DNA of 64,000 nucleotides, from contig JAXJPR010000020.1 of the NCBI GenBank assembly GCA_036311565.1, positions 49,303 through 113,302 of the forward strand, written 5' to 3'. The notes under the pieces are model-generated. The model was not told where the DNA came from, ran no database searches, and was given only the letters and a program-made list of their open reading frames with translations. This document shows positions 17,869 through 25,981 of this stretch, in pieces (position 1 is the stretch's first letter; each line of letters begins with the position of its first letter). The position numbers and the translations under genes are program-made. This DNA is from Fimousia sp036311565 (GTDB lineage: Bacteria > Bacillota > Clostridia > Lachnospirales > Lachnospiraceae).

Positions 17869-18054
17869 ATGAAAGAAAAAGAACATCAGGAGAAACTGAT
17901 TGATCAGCAGATGGACGAGGCGATTTTTAAACATTGTCATTCCTCTGCCACCGAATGTACAGGGTTAAAATATCGTCCAGCAGATTCTTTATATGAAGAA
18001 GAATCTTATGATGAAATTTATCATTTTCTTCCACCATCAGACACATTTGAATAG
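17869..18054 (+). CDS. Small hypothetical protein (61 residues)
   Basis: Not recognised. An excellent AGGAGGG site 8 bases before the ATG, and an upstream TATACT with no convincing -35, argue that it is expressed. The product is acidic at both ends with a middle segment KHCHSSATECTGLKYRPA holding two Cys and two His, which might bind metal (inference). It has no membrane segment or signal peptide. It stands alone on the plus strand between two minus-strand genes. Confidence 0.6.
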   Translation: MKEKEHQEKLIDQQMDEAIFKHCHSSATECTGLKYRPADSLYEEESYDEIYHFLPPSDTFE

Positions 18055-18071
18055 ATAATTCTTTGAACGAA

Positions 18072-18115
18072 AAAGCGGAACAAATTCCTTAAGTAAAAAG
18101 GATTTGCTCCGCTTT
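18072..18115 (-). terminator. Terminator after the O-acetylhomoserine sulfhydrylase gene
   Basis: Long stem made from AAAGCGGAGCAAATCC and its near-complement, followed on the minus strand by TTTTTCG. It could also stop the 61-codon gene from the other side, but the plus-strand U-tract is poor. Confidence 0.82.
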
Positions 18116-18128
18116 CATATCTTAATTA

Positions 18129-19409
18129 TTATGCATTTTCTAATGCTTGTTCTAAATCAGCAATGATATCTTTGACATTTTCGATACCCACACTGAAACG
18201 AATCAAATCTGGCTGCACACCAGCTTCCATTAATTCCTGATCGTTCATCTGTCGATGTGTATGACTAGCTGGATGAAGAACACAGCTTCTTGCATCAGCA
18301 ACATGTGTTACAATGGCAATCAGTTTTAAACTATCCATCACACGAACACAGGCTTCTTTTCCACCCTTAATTCCAAATGTGATTACACCACAAGTACCAT
18401 TTGGCATATATTTTTTCGCAAGCTCGTAGCTGGCATCAGATTCTAATTCAGGTGTATGTACCCATGCTACCTTTTCGTGGTTCATAAGATACTCTGCAAC
18501 CGTTTTCGCATTAGCACAGTGCTGCTTCATTCTTAAATGGAGAGTTTCTAATCCAAGATTTAATAAAAAAGCATTTTGTGGAGACTGGATAGAACCCAAA
18601 TCTCTCATTAACTGTGCAGTTGCTTTTGTAATATAAGCTCCTTTTCCAAATTTCTCTGTATAGATAATGCCATGATAGGTTTCATCTGGCTGTGTTAAAC
18701 ATGCAAATTTATCCCCATATGCTTCCCAGTCAAAATTCCCACTGTCTACAATGGCACCACCCACGCAGGCAGCATGTCCATCCATATATTTAGTTGTAGA
18801 ATGAGTAACAATGTCTACTCCCCATTCAAATGGGCGGCAGTTAATTGGAGTTGGAAATGTATTATCAACAATAAATGGCACTCCATGAGCGTGGGCTGCC
18901 TTAGCAAATTTTTCAAAGTCCAATACTACTAAAGAAGGATTTGAAATGCTTTCTCCAAAAACTGCTTTTGTATTATTCTGAAAAGCCTCATTTAACTCTT
19001 CTTCACTGCATTCCGGATCAAGAAACGTCGCATCCACTCCCATTTTTTTAATGGTATGTGCAAATAAATTGTAAGTACCTCCATATAGTGCACTGGTACA
19101 GACAATATGATCTCCTGCCTCACAAATATTCATAATGGCATAGAAGTTTGCAGCCTGACCAGAAGAAGTCAGCATCGCTGCAACACCACCCTCTAAATCA
19201 CAAATTTTTGCTGCAACCGCATCATTAGTTGGATTCTGCAGTCTTGTATAAAAATATCCAGATTCTTCTAGGTCAAACAATCTTCCCATCTGATCACTGG
19301 ATGAATATTTAAATGTAGTACTTTGATAAATTGGCAGTATCCGTGGTTCTCCATTACCTGGTTCCCATCCTGACTGGATGCATTTCGTTTCAATTTTATA
19401 GTTACTCAT
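18129..19409 (-). CDS. O-acetylhomoserine (thiol)-lyase / sulfhydrylase
   Basis: PLP enzyme of the Cys/Met metabolism family, 426 residues, that would join O-acetylhomoserine with sulfide or methanethiol to give homocysteine or methionine. The PLP lysine is in HSTTKYMDGH, and the phosphate-binding SSGQAA and cofactor-ring segment VDNTFPTP are present. The GTYNLFAHT segment and length fit the MetY group better than the shorter cystathionine gamma-synthases. The frame runs to 19433, but GGAGG points to the ATG at 19409. A 40-bp direct duplication has copied the ribosome binding site, start codon and first nine codons immediately upstream, creating a short upstream ORF. No clear promoter separates it from manA. 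Confidence 0.9.
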   Translation of the reverse strand: MSNYKIETKCIQSGWEPGNGEPRILPIYQSTTFKYSSSDQMGRLFDLEESGYFYTRLQNPTNDAVAAKICDLEGGVAAMLTSSGQAANFYAIMNICEAGDHIVCTSALYGGTYNLFAHTIKKMGVDATFLDPECSEEELNEAFQNNTKAVFGESISNPSLVVLDFEKFAKAAHAHGVPFIVDNTFPTPINCRPFEWGVDIVTHSTTKYMDGHAACVGGAIVDSGNFDWEAYGDKFACLTQPDETYHGIIYTEKFGKGAYITKATAQLMRDLGSIQSPQNAFLLNLGLETLHLRMKQHCANAKTVAEYLMNHEKVAWVHTPELESDASYELAKKYMPNGTCGVITFGIKGGKEACVRVMDSLKLIAIVTHVADARSCVLHPASHTHRQMNDQELMEAGVQPDLIRFSVGIENVKDIIADLEQALENA

Positions 19410-19460
19410 CTTCAACCTCCCATTTCGTTTCAATTTTATAGTTACTCATCTTCAACCTCC
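19381..19460. repeat. Perfect 40-bp tandem duplication over a start region
   Basis: Positions 19381-19420 and 19421-19460 are identical. Each copy holds GGAGG, ATG and the following eight codons of the sulfhydrylase gene. The second copy (downstream in coordinates, upstream in transcription) is a non-functional start for the full protein because its frame stops after 15 codons. Confidence 0.97.
19402..19449 (-). CDS. 15-codon upstream ORF created by the duplication
   Basis: Begins MSNYKIETK like the main protein, continues WEVEDE and stops with TAA at 19402-19404. The stop overlaps the first codons of the real gene (ATGAGTAA), so ribosomes ending here could restart at 19409. It has its own GGAGG. 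Whether it is translated is unknown. Confidence 0.5.
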   Translation of the reverse strand: MSNYKIETKWEVEDE

Positions 19461-19507
19461 CATTCCCATTTTACAATAAGAAACTTCTCTTATAATTGTA
19501 GATCATC

Positions 19508-20443
19508 CTAGAGTGTTGCAATCATAATTTCCATGCTTCCATCAAACACAGTTTCTTTCTGATCTGCACAAATGATAAAATGATCTCCCATTTTAACCGT
19601 TTGATTATCAATAGTTCCATCACCAGCAATAATACTTACCATCTGAAATGGAGCTTCATTTACAATTGTATTTTCACCATTCAAATGATAACAATCCACC
19701 TTAAAAAATTCACTTTCTACATAAGTTGTTTTTGTTCCATTTTCTAATTTCGCTTTTTCAAAAGATTGATTCTGTTTTATGTCAGCTGGTACATTCGTTA
19801 CATCAATGGACTGTTTTACATGAAGTTCTCTTTCATTTCCATCTTTATCTTTGCGATGATAATCATATACACGATAAGTAATATCAGAAGACTGCTGTGC
19901 TTCATAGATTAAAGAACCACTGCAAATGGCATGCAACGTTCCTGACGGAATGTAGAAGAAATCTCCTTCTTTTACAGTGAATGAATTTAAAAGATTTTCA
20001 TAATCATCTTCTTCAATCGCCTTTATAAATTCCTCTTTCGTCTTTGCATGGTGACCCATGACCATCTTTGTATCTTCATCTGCCTGCAGTACATACCAAC
20101 ATTCTGTCTTACCTAATGAATTTTCGTGAATACCAGCATATTCATCATTTGGATGGACCTGAACAGATAAATCATTCTTTGCATCAATAATTTTTACCAG
20201 AAGTGGAAAACCAGTTCCTTCAATCCCACCAAACAATTCTCTGTGGTTTTCAAATAACCAGGACAATGTTTTTCCCGCATATTCACTGTTTTCGATTGTA
20301 CAATCACCATTTTTATGAGCAGAAATGGCCCAACATTCTCCTGTATGATCACTAGGGATATCATATCCATAAACATCTTTTAGCTTATGACCACCCCAAA
20401 TCATTTCTTTAAACACGGGCTGCATTTTCAAAATATGTCCCAT
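19508..20443 (-). CDS. manA: Mannose-6-phosphate isomerase, class I
   Basis: Zinc cupin enzyme that converts mannose 6-phosphate to fructose 6-phosphate. The motif KIIDAKNDLSVQVHPND holds the first metal ligands, KTECWYVL carries the metal-binding Glu, and FFYIPSGTLHAI supplies the His of the type I cupin. The 311 residues fit the short Firmicute form rather than the 390-residue E. coli type. AGGAGG lies 7 bases before the ATG at 20443, and the longer frame to 20485 lacks a site. It is next to a mannose-family PTS and its accessory gene, which delivers the substrate. Confidence 0.93.
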   Translation of the reverse strand: MGHILKMQPVFKEMIWGGHKLKDVYGYDIPSDHTGECWAISAHKNGDCTIENSEYAGKTLSWLFENHRELFGGIEGTGFPLLVKIIDAKNDLSVQVHPNDEYAGIHENSLGKTECWYVLQADEDTKMVMGHHAKTKEEFIKAIEEDDYENLLNSFTVKEGDFFYIPSGTLHAICSGSLIYEAQQSSDITYRVYDYHRKDKDGNERELHVKQSIDVTNVPADIKQNQSFEKAKLENGTKTTYVESEFFKVDCYHLNGENTIVNEAPFQMVSIIAGDGTIDNQTVKMGDHFIICADQKETVFDGSMEIMIATL

Positions 20444-20485
20444 TGTTTTTCCTCCTATGATTTTTTCTTTATAAATTAAACACAA

Positions 20486-20869
20486 TTATTTGTTTTTAGA
20501 AAATAATGCACGTTTTAAAACATCAAAAAATGAAAGTGAACGCACCATATGGTCTGATGCTACATATTTATTCATTGCACGCAATACTTCTTTTGGTTTT
20601 TTAGATGAAAATGTATATGTTCCATTTCTTTTTGTCCGAACTGCATAGCGTGGAATATACTTTCCTTTAAACATTACCGATGCTATCACATAATCAACTT
20701 CTGTCCATGGGATTTGAATATAATCTCCCTTACTACGGTTATTATAATACTCAAATCCTTTATCACCGATCATAATCTTCCCATAAGAGTTTAATCCCTG
20801 ATAAGACGTTGCATCCATTACCAAATCAACTTTTGTATTTAATGACTGAATCATCTCTGACTGCATCAT
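20486..20869 (-). CDS. DUF956 family protein (mannose PTS accessory)
   Basis: A 127-residue cytoplasmic protein of DUF956, called ManO in some lactic acid bacteria and found almost only next to mannose-family PTS genes. Visible features are the beta-rich core (YGKIMIGDKGFEYYNNR, WTEVDYVIASV) and a C-terminal SFFDVLKRALF helix. It has a PH-like look (inference). Biochemical function is unknown, and a role in PTS regulation or assembly is inferred from context. GGAGGG precedes two adjacent ATGs at 20869 and 20866, and either could start. It has its own promoter and is separated from manZ by a terminator. Confidence 0.88.
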   Translation of the reverse strand: MMQSEMIQSLNTKVDLVMDATSYQGLNSYGKIMIGDKGFEYYNNRSKGDYIQIPWTEVDYVIASVMFKGKYIPRYAVRTKRNGTYTFSSKKPKEVLRAMNKYVASDHMVRSLSFFDVLKRALFSKNK

Positions 20870-20898
20870 ATCAACCCTCCATTTCATCAATTGAACCT

Positions 20899-20928
20899 AT
20901 TATATCATAATATTGTATTTTATGTGAA
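20899..20928 (-). promoter_or_regulatory. Promoter of the DUF956-manA segment
   Basis: Minus strand TTCACA (20923-20928) and TATAAT (20899-20904) with an 18-base spacer, 30 bases before the DUF956 start. Confidence 0.6.
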
Positions 20929-20951
20929 TACCTTTATTAAATGACAGAAAA

Positions 20952-20982
20952 CAAAAAAGCCCGGAATCTCCGAGCTTTTTTA
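20952..20982 (-). terminator. Terminator after manZ
   Basis: Minus strand AAAAAAGCTCGGAGA and TTCCGGGCTTTTTT form a GC-rich stem ending in six T. Partial read-through into DUF956-manA is possible. Confidence 0.85.
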
Positions 20983-20997
20983 TTTTAAATAAGCAGA

Positions 20998-21909
20998 TTA
21001 TAATAATCCGATTACATGTCCTCCGATACCAACGATAAATAAAGCAATGATGATAACAATTGGAGAAACATTTTTCTTAAGTAACCACATACATAATAAT
21101 GTTAATAACAGTGGTATAAATCCTGGAATTAAGGAATTTAAGTTATCCTGTAATGTTGTAACTTTTTCTGGAGATAATGCTAATCCAGATGCATATTGTT
21201 CAAATGCCTGACGGATTCCTTCTCCTCCATTTGGAAGACTTGCCCAGTCAATATAAGCACCTTCACTTAATTTTACTTTAGATACAACTGGTGTGAAGTT
21301 AATGCTAACCCAACGTTCTACCAAAGCACCCAGGATGAACATACCTAAGATAGATGCACCTTTTGTAACTTTCTGTAATAAACCACCAGAAAGGTCTTCT
21401 GTGATTTTTGTACCTACGTTGTAACCAAATTCCTGTGTATACCACATAAATGCCCAACGAATTACGTTCCATAATACGAAGAATAAGATTGGTCCTAAGA
21501 TGTTTCCAGAAATGGCAAGAGAAGCACCTAAAGCACCTAAAATAGGACGTAATGTGAACCAGAATACAGGGTCACCAACACCTGCTAAAGGTCCCATCAT
21601 ACCGATTTTAACACCCTGGATTGCTGCATCGTCAACTTCTGCACCATTTGCACGTTCTTCTTCCAAAGCAAGTGTAACACCAAGTACTGGAGAAGCTACG
21701 TATGGATGTGTGTTAAAGAATTCTAAGTGACGTTTTAAAGCCGCAGTCTGTTCTTCTTTTGTTGTATATAATCTTTTGATTGCTGGGATCATTGCAAATG
21801 CCCAACCACCATTCTGCATACGTTCATAGTTCCAAGATCCCTGAAGAAAAGTAGAACGCCATGCAACGGATAACCGATCTTTTTTACTTAATGTAATTTT
21901 TTCTGCCAT
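20998..21909 (-). CDS. manZ: PTS mannose/fructose/sorbose family IID component
   Basis: Membrane subunit IID of a mannose-family phosphotransferase permease, 303 residues. Signature stretches are FLQGSWNYERMQNGGWAF, HPYVASPVLGVTLALEEE and GVKIGMMGPLAGVGDPVFW. Several C-terminal hydrophobic segments follow. With IIC it forms the sugar channel. AGGAGG precedes the ATG at 21909. It is the last gene of the manX-manY-manZ run and is followed by a terminator 15 bases on. Substrate is probably mannose and/or glucose, judging from manA nearby. Confidence 0.95.
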   Translation of the reverse strand: MAEKITLSKKDRLSVAWRSTFLQGSWNYERMQNGGWAFAMIPAIKRLYTTKEEQTAALKRHLEFFNTHPYVASPVLGVTLALEEERANGAEVDDAAIQGVKIGMMGPLAGVGDPVFWFTLRPILGALGASLAISGNILGPILFFVLWNVIRWAFMWYTQEFGYNVGTKITEDLSGGLLQKVTKGASILGMFILGALVERWVSINFTPVVSKVKLSEGAYIDWASLPNGGEGIRQAFEQYASGLALSPEKVTTLQDNLNSLIPGFIPLLLTLLCMWLLKKNVSPIVIIIALFIVGIGGHVIGLL

Positions 21910-21929
21910 GATTCTTACCTCCTTCAATC

Positions 21930-22730
21930 TTAATAATCATTCAGAATATCGCCTAATGGGTCACCGGTATTTGCTACGCTTCCATTAGAAGATCCGCCGC
22001 TTTCAGATAATTTTAAGTAAATTAATGCCATAGAAACAGCAATTGCACCTAAAGCGATTAATGTTAAATCAGAAACTGCTGCTAAACAGAAACCAATTGC
22101 GAAGAATGGCCATACTTCTGCTGTTGCCATCATGTTAATAACCATTGCATAACCTACAGCTACTACCATTCCACCACCGATAGACATACCGTCTGTTAAC
22201 CAAGCTGGCATAGATTCTAAGAATCCCTGAACAGTTGCTGGTGGAATAACTAATAATGCTGCTGCAGGAATTGCAATACGAGCACCCTGCATACATACAG
22301 CGATTAAGTGCCAAATTTCAACGCCTCTGAAGTCACATTTTTCAGCAGCTGCATCCATACGATGTACGCATGCTACAGAAAGTGTACGAACTACCATTGT
22401 TAAGAATAAACCAGCTACAGCTAAAGGAATTGCTACAGCGATTGCTGTATCTACACCTTTAGTACCCTGTCCGCCAAGAACAAGGATAATAGCAGAAGCT
22501 ACAGATGCTAAAGCAGCGTCTGGAGCAACGGCTGCACCGATGTTTGCCCATCCTAATGCGATCATCTGAAGTGTACCACCAAGAATTACGCAAGGGATTA
22601 ACTGACCAGAAACTAATCCGATTAATGTACATGCCACTAGTGGTTGATGGAACTGGAATTCATCCAAAACCCCTTCCATACCAGCTAGAAAGGCAACTAT
22701 AACTATTAAAATAATTGAAATAATGTTCAT
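21930..22730 (-). CDS. manY: PTS mannose/fructose/sorbose family IIC component
   Basis: Integral membrane subunit IIC, 266 residues with about seven hydrophobic helices. It begins MNIISIILIVIVAFLAGMEG and shows the family's QFHQPLVACTLIGLVSG and GTLQMIALGWANIGAAVAPD segments. It would carry the sugar across the membrane for phosphorylation by the ManX IIB domain. AGGAGG lies 7 bases before the ATG. Spacing is 20 bases to manZ and 25 bases from manX. Confidence 0.96.
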   Translation of the reverse strand: MNIISIILIVIVAFLAGMEGVLDEFQFHQPLVACTLIGLVSGQLIPCVILGGTLQMIALGWANIGAAVAPDAALASVASAIILVLGGQGTKGVDTAIAVAIPLAVAGLFLTMVVRTLSVACVHRMDAAAEKCDFRGVEIWHLIAVCMQGARIAIPAAALLVIPPATVQGFLESMPAWLTDGMSIGGGMVVAVGYAMVINMMATAEVWPFFAIGFCLAAVSDLTLIALGAIAVSMALIYLKLSESGGSSNGSVANTGDPLGDILNDY

Positions 22731-22755
22731 TATAATTCCTCCTATCCAATAAATA

Positions 22756-23742
22756 TTAAGCTAATTCAGCCTTTGCTTTTTCGATAATGCTGTCCATATT
22801 ATCTCTAGAATCGCTTGGTACTTTACGTACATCAAATTTGATTCCTTTTGCTTTTAATTTTTCAAAAGTTTCTACGTCTTCTTTCCCTAAAGATAATACT
22901 TTACTTACAGCAACTTTTCCGACTGTATGAGCCATGGAACCAACATTAAGTTCTTTAATGTCTACTCCGCCTTCGATTGCACGAAGAGCATCCTGAGGTG
23001 TTTCAAAAAGCAACATTGCTTTTGTAGCTCCAAAACGAGGATCTTTTGAAACTGCAATCATCTTGTCGATAGGTACAACGTGTGCTTTTACTCCTGGAGG
23101 TGCTGCCTCCATAATTAATTTTTTACGAAGATCATCACGTGATACTGCATCAGATACAACGATAATACGATCTGGCTGTGTAGATTTTGTCCAACCTGTA
23201 GCAACCTGTCCGTGAAGCAGACGAGAATCGATACGAGCTAAAACATATTTAATATGTCCGTCTCCTAATACGGTTCCTTCTGGGATAGCTCCCTGAGGTA
23301 CTGCAGCAGCAGGTGCAGCAGCAGCTGTTTCAGTTTTTGGTTCTAAGGATTCTGGATAAACTTTAGCTCCGTCCTTTGCGCTTCCAACGATCTGAGTTGC
23401 GATTTCATGCGCTGTTTCCATTGACATACGTGAAGCGTATGCATCAATCAACATTGGAAGATTTAAACCAGCAACGATAGCCCATTTGTCTTCGTGACCT
23501 GCAATCAGCCCATTTGCCTGATTAAATGGAGTTCCACCCCAAAGATCCACTAAAAACAATACTTCGTCCTGATTGTCGAAAGATGCGATTGCCTCTTCCA
23601 TCTTCTTTCTGACATCATTAGGTCCTTCGCTTGGCTGTAATGTAACAGCAGCAACGTTTGGCTGATCACCGAAGATCATGGAACCAGACTGCATGATACC
23701 AGTTGCAAACCCGCCATGGGTAGCAAGAATAATTCCGACCAT
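22756..23742 (-). CDS. manX: PTS mannose/fructose/sorbose family IIAB component
   Basis: Cytoplasmic phosphotransfer subunit, 328 residues. The IIA domain (1-140) holds the phospho-His in GIILATHGGFATG (His9). An Ala/Pro-rich hinge (about 148-170) follows. The IIB domain has the phospho-His in RIDSRLLHGQVATGW. Phosphate moves from HPr to IIA, to IIB, then to the sugar. The frame is open back to 23787, but GGGAGG sits 7 bases before the ATG at 23742. It is the first gene of the operon. Its leader of about 270 bases contains a LicT-type antiterminator/terminator switch. Confidence 0.96.
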   Translation of the reverse strand: MVGIILATHGGFATGIMQSGSMIFGDQPNVAAVTLQPSEGPNDVRKKMEEAIASFDNQDEVLFLVDLWGGTPFNQANGLIAGHEDKWAIVAGLNLPMLIDAYASRMSMETAHEIATQIVGSAKDGAKVYPESLEPKTETAAAAPAAAVPQGAIPEGTVLGDGHIKYVLARIDSRLLHGQVATGWTKSTQPDRIIVVSDAVSRDDLRKKLIMEAAPPGVKAHVVPIDKMIAVSKDPRFGATKAMLLFETPQDALRAIEGGVDIKELNVGSMAHTVGKVAVSKVLSLGKEDVETFEKLKAKGIKFDVRKVPSDSRDNMDSIIEKAKAELA

Positions 23743-23873
23743 TTTCATTCCTCCCTTTCTATGGTTGATAATATATAATAAGTACACCTCTGTACTTATG
23801 GTTAAGAAAAAGTATTTCGTTTGTTTTAGGTATTATTATGAATCATCTCTGATATGATTGTAGTTTTATGCAA

Positions 23874-23968
23874 ACAAAAAAACCTAATCCAGAATTAAAC
23901 TTATTTTATTGGATATACCCGTAAAAACAGTATATTCAGTAAAATAAATTTAATTCAAATTAGGTTTA
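23874..23968 (-). terminator. Leader terminator upstream of manX
   Basis: Very long hairpin on the minus strand: AAACCTAAT, GAATTAAA and TTTATTTTA on the 5' side pair with TAAAATAAG, TTTAATTC and ATTAGGTTT on the 3' side, then TTTTTTTG. Its 5' arm overlaps the 3' end of the antiterminator element, so the two structures are mutually exclusive. Confidence 0.85.
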
Positions 23969-23991
23969 GCCTGCATTACCAGTAACAATCC
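23960..23991 (-). promoter_or_regulatory. RAT-type ribonucleic antiterminator (BglG/LicT family target)
   Basis: Minus strand GGATTGTTACTG, then GTAAT, then GCAGGCTAAACCTAA. This matches the target of LicT/SacY-type proteins (GGATTGTTACTG...GCAGGC.AAACCTAA). When a dephosphorylation/phosphorylation-controlled antiterminator binds, the hairpin traps AAACCTAA and prevents the downstream terminator. Confidence 0.88.
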
Positions 23992-24019
23992 ATAATATTC
24001 ACTTTCTTAACACAATTAA

Positions 24020-24048
24020 ATTCTAACATACTGACATTTTTTTGTCAA
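24020..24048 (-). promoter_or_regulatory. Promoter of manXYZ
   Basis: Minus strand TTGACA (24043-24048) and TAGAAT (24020-24025) with a 17-base spacer, giving an RNA start near 24013. The 23743-24113 gap thus holds this promoter, the RAT element and the terminator. No sigma-54 type promoter was seen. Confidence 0.85.
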
Positions 24049-24113
24049 CTTTTAATATTAATTTTATTTTTATACTTTTTATATTTGTTTAATATTACCT
24101 ACTTAAAAAACAT

Positions 24114-25091
24114 TTATCGGTCTGCAGGAAACTTTACTCCCATTTGTCTTCTGGCTTCATCCATCACTTCCAGCTCCCACAATGAGTATTGATTATGAAC
24201 TTTGGCATCTTCTTTTTCCTGAATCATACGAATAAATTCTTTAATCTCATAGTACATATTATTGCTTTTCTTTGGAATTTCAATTTCTTCCCAGTTCTTA
24301 TCACGATAACGTATTTTTAGTCTCACAGTATCTGGAATTTCCTCAATGATCATGGAGCCTTCTTCTCCCTGAATCTGACTTGGCAAAATTGCATCGGTAA
24401 TTTTTGCATATAAAAGTTCTGCCTGCATATCTTCATACATAGCAATGATCGTTCCTGAAGCATCTACCCCATTATCAAGCTTTAAGCAATGGGCAGAAAT
24501 ACTTTTTGGAAGCCCAAATAATTTCACTAACGGATGCACACAATAAACCCCGATATCCATCAATGCCCCATTAGACAATTCCTGTTTAAATGCATTCTCA
24601 ACAATCCCTGCTTTATAATTATCATATCGTCTAGAATACTGACAGTATTGAAATGTTGCCCTGCGGATTTTACCTAATTTAGGAAGATTTTGCTGTATTG
24701 CTTCAAATCCCGGATCAAATACCGGTCTCATAGCTTCCAAAACAATTACGTGATTGTCAGCAGCTGCTTTTAACATCTGCTCTAATTCTTTTTTATTAGA
24801 AGCAATGGTCTTTTCGCATAAAACATGTTTGCGATGCTGAAGCATCAAAATACTCTGACTGGCATGACAGGCATTTGGACTGGCAACATATACTGCATCA
24901 ATATTCTCAGCATTTGCTAATTCTTCTAAAGAATCATAGCAATCTGATACACCATATCTTTCGGCATAACTTTTTGCCTTTTCCATACTTCTGGAATATA
25001 CTGCCTGCAAATGAAAATCTTCACACTGTTTTGCTGCATCAATAAAATTATCTGTAATAAAATTCGTTCCAATTACTGCAAAATTAACCAT
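24114..25091 (-). CDS. Gfo/Idh/MocA family oxidoreductase
   Basis: NAD(P)-dependent sugar or inositol dehydrogenase-like protein, 325 residues. The N-terminal Rossmann domain begins FAVIGTNFITDNFI, where the usual GxGxxG is loosened. The segments DAVYVASPNACHASQ and HVLCEKTIASNKKEL correspond to the conserved family motifs, with K in CEK as the family's cofactor/active-site lysine. The C-terminal half is the GFO_IDH_MocA alpha/beta domain, with LMDIGVYCVHPL. Substrate cannot be read from sequence. GGAGGG lies 4 bases before the ATG at 25091. It lies between the manXYZ promoter and the ABC transporter terminator, so it is probably monocistronic. Confidence 0.88.
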   Translation of the reverse strand: MVNFAVIGTNFITDNFIDAAKQCEDFHLQAVYSRSMEKAKSYAERYGVSDCYDSLEELANAENIDAVYVASPNACHASQSILMLQHRKHVLCEKTIASNKKELEQMLKAAADNHVIVLEAMRPVFDPGFEAIQQNLPKLGKIRRATFQYCQYSRRYDNYKAGIVENAFKQELSNGALMDIGVYCVHPLVKLFGLPKSISAHCLKLDNGVDASGTIIAMYEDMQAELLYAKITDAILPSQIQGEEGSMIIEEIPDTVRLKIRYRDKNWEEIEIPKKSNNMYYEIKEFIRMIQEKEDAKVHNQYSLWELEVMDEARRQMGVKFPADR

Positions 25092-25104
25092 ATTTCCCTC
25101 CAAA

Positions 25105-25168
25105 AAACAACAAATCCATCTAAAAATCAAATAATACAATCTCCGATGATTTTTAGATGGATTTTTTT
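25105..25168 (-). terminator. Terminator after the ABC transporter operon
   Basis: Perfect 18-bp stem AAATCCATCTAAAAATCA with its complement, loop of 17 bases, with TTGTTTTTT following on the minus strand. The plus strand also ends in seven T. Confidence 0.82.
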
Positions 25169-25169
25169 C

Positions 25170-25964
25170 TTATGCTAACATCATTCTATCATTGGCAAAT
25201 TCGCCACCGCTGACTACTTCAAATTTATGAAGCAGGTCATCTACTGTTAATTTTTTCTTTTCTTCACCGGCTACATCATATATAATACGCCCTTCGTGCA
25301 TCATAATCAAGCGATTTCCGATATTAATTGCATCTTTCATGTTATGAGTGACCATCATTGCCGTCAGATTGTCCCTTGCAATAATTTTTTCTGTTAATTC
25401 TAAAACTTTTTTAGCTGTTTTAGGATCCAAAGCTGCTGTATGTTCATCCAACAGCAAAATACTTGGTTTCTGCAACGTCGCCATCAATAAGGTAATTGCC
25501 TGTCTCTGTCCACCAGATAACAGACCAACTTTTGTAGATGTTCTCTCTTCCAGACCTAAATCTAACATTTTCAAGCGTTCTTTATACAAAGCGCGTTCTT
25601 TTTTTCCAACACCCCATCCAAGACCTCTGTTTTTTCCTCTACGATATGCCATTGCCAGATTTTCCTCAATGGACATATTCGCAGCAGTCCCCATCATTGG
25701 ATCTTGAAAAACTCTTCCGATCAAAGAAGCCCTTTTATATTCTGGCCAGTCAGAAATATCTTTTCCATCCAAGAGAATCGTCCCCTGGTCAATTGGATAT
25801 ACACCGGCGATCATATTCAGAGAAGTAGATTTTCCTGCTCCATTTCCTCCGATAATTGTAACAAAATCACCTGGATCTAAATGAATTTCTAATCCATTCA
25901 AAGCTTTTTTTTCATTAATTGTTCCTTTGTTAAAGGTTTTATGTACATTTTTAATATCTAACAT
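25170..25964 (-). CDS. ABC transporter ATP-binding protein (TrpZ-like)
   Basis: ATPase of a three-component uptake system, 264 residues. Walker A is GGNGAGKST, the signature is LLSGGQRQAITLLM, and Walker B is ILLLDEHTAALDPKT. The segment FQDPMMGTAANMSIEENLAMAY is characteristic of the subfamily paired with BPD_transp_2 permeases and PF04392 binding proteins (tryptophan/tyrosine-type). It is third in the operon, 17 bases after the permease. A terminator follows immediately. Confidence 0.92.
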   Translation of the reverse strand: MLDIKNVHKTFNKGTINEKKALNGLEIHLDPGDFVTIIGGNGAGKSTSLNMIAGVYPIDQGTILLDGKDISDWPEYKRASLIGRVFQDPMMGTAANMSIEENLAMAYRRGKNRGLGWGVGKKERALYKERLKMLDLGLEERTSTKVGLLSGGQRQAITLLMATLQKPSILLLDEHTAALDPKTAKKVLELTEKIIARDNLTAMMVTHNMKDAINIGNRLIMMHEGRIIYDVAGEEKKKLTVDDLLHKFEVVSGGEFANDRMMLA

Positions 25965-25981
25965 CTTCTAGTCCTCCATCT

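Noticed and set aside
19461..19507. Terminator or operator from the imperfect repeat TACAAT...ATTGTA before the sulfhydrylase gene
   Set aside because: Arms match only with a gap and there is no U-tract; it is too weak to call.
23743..24113. Sigma-54 type promoter for manXYZ
   Set aside because: No TGGCAC-N5-TTGC element was found; a perfect sigma-A promoter is present instead.
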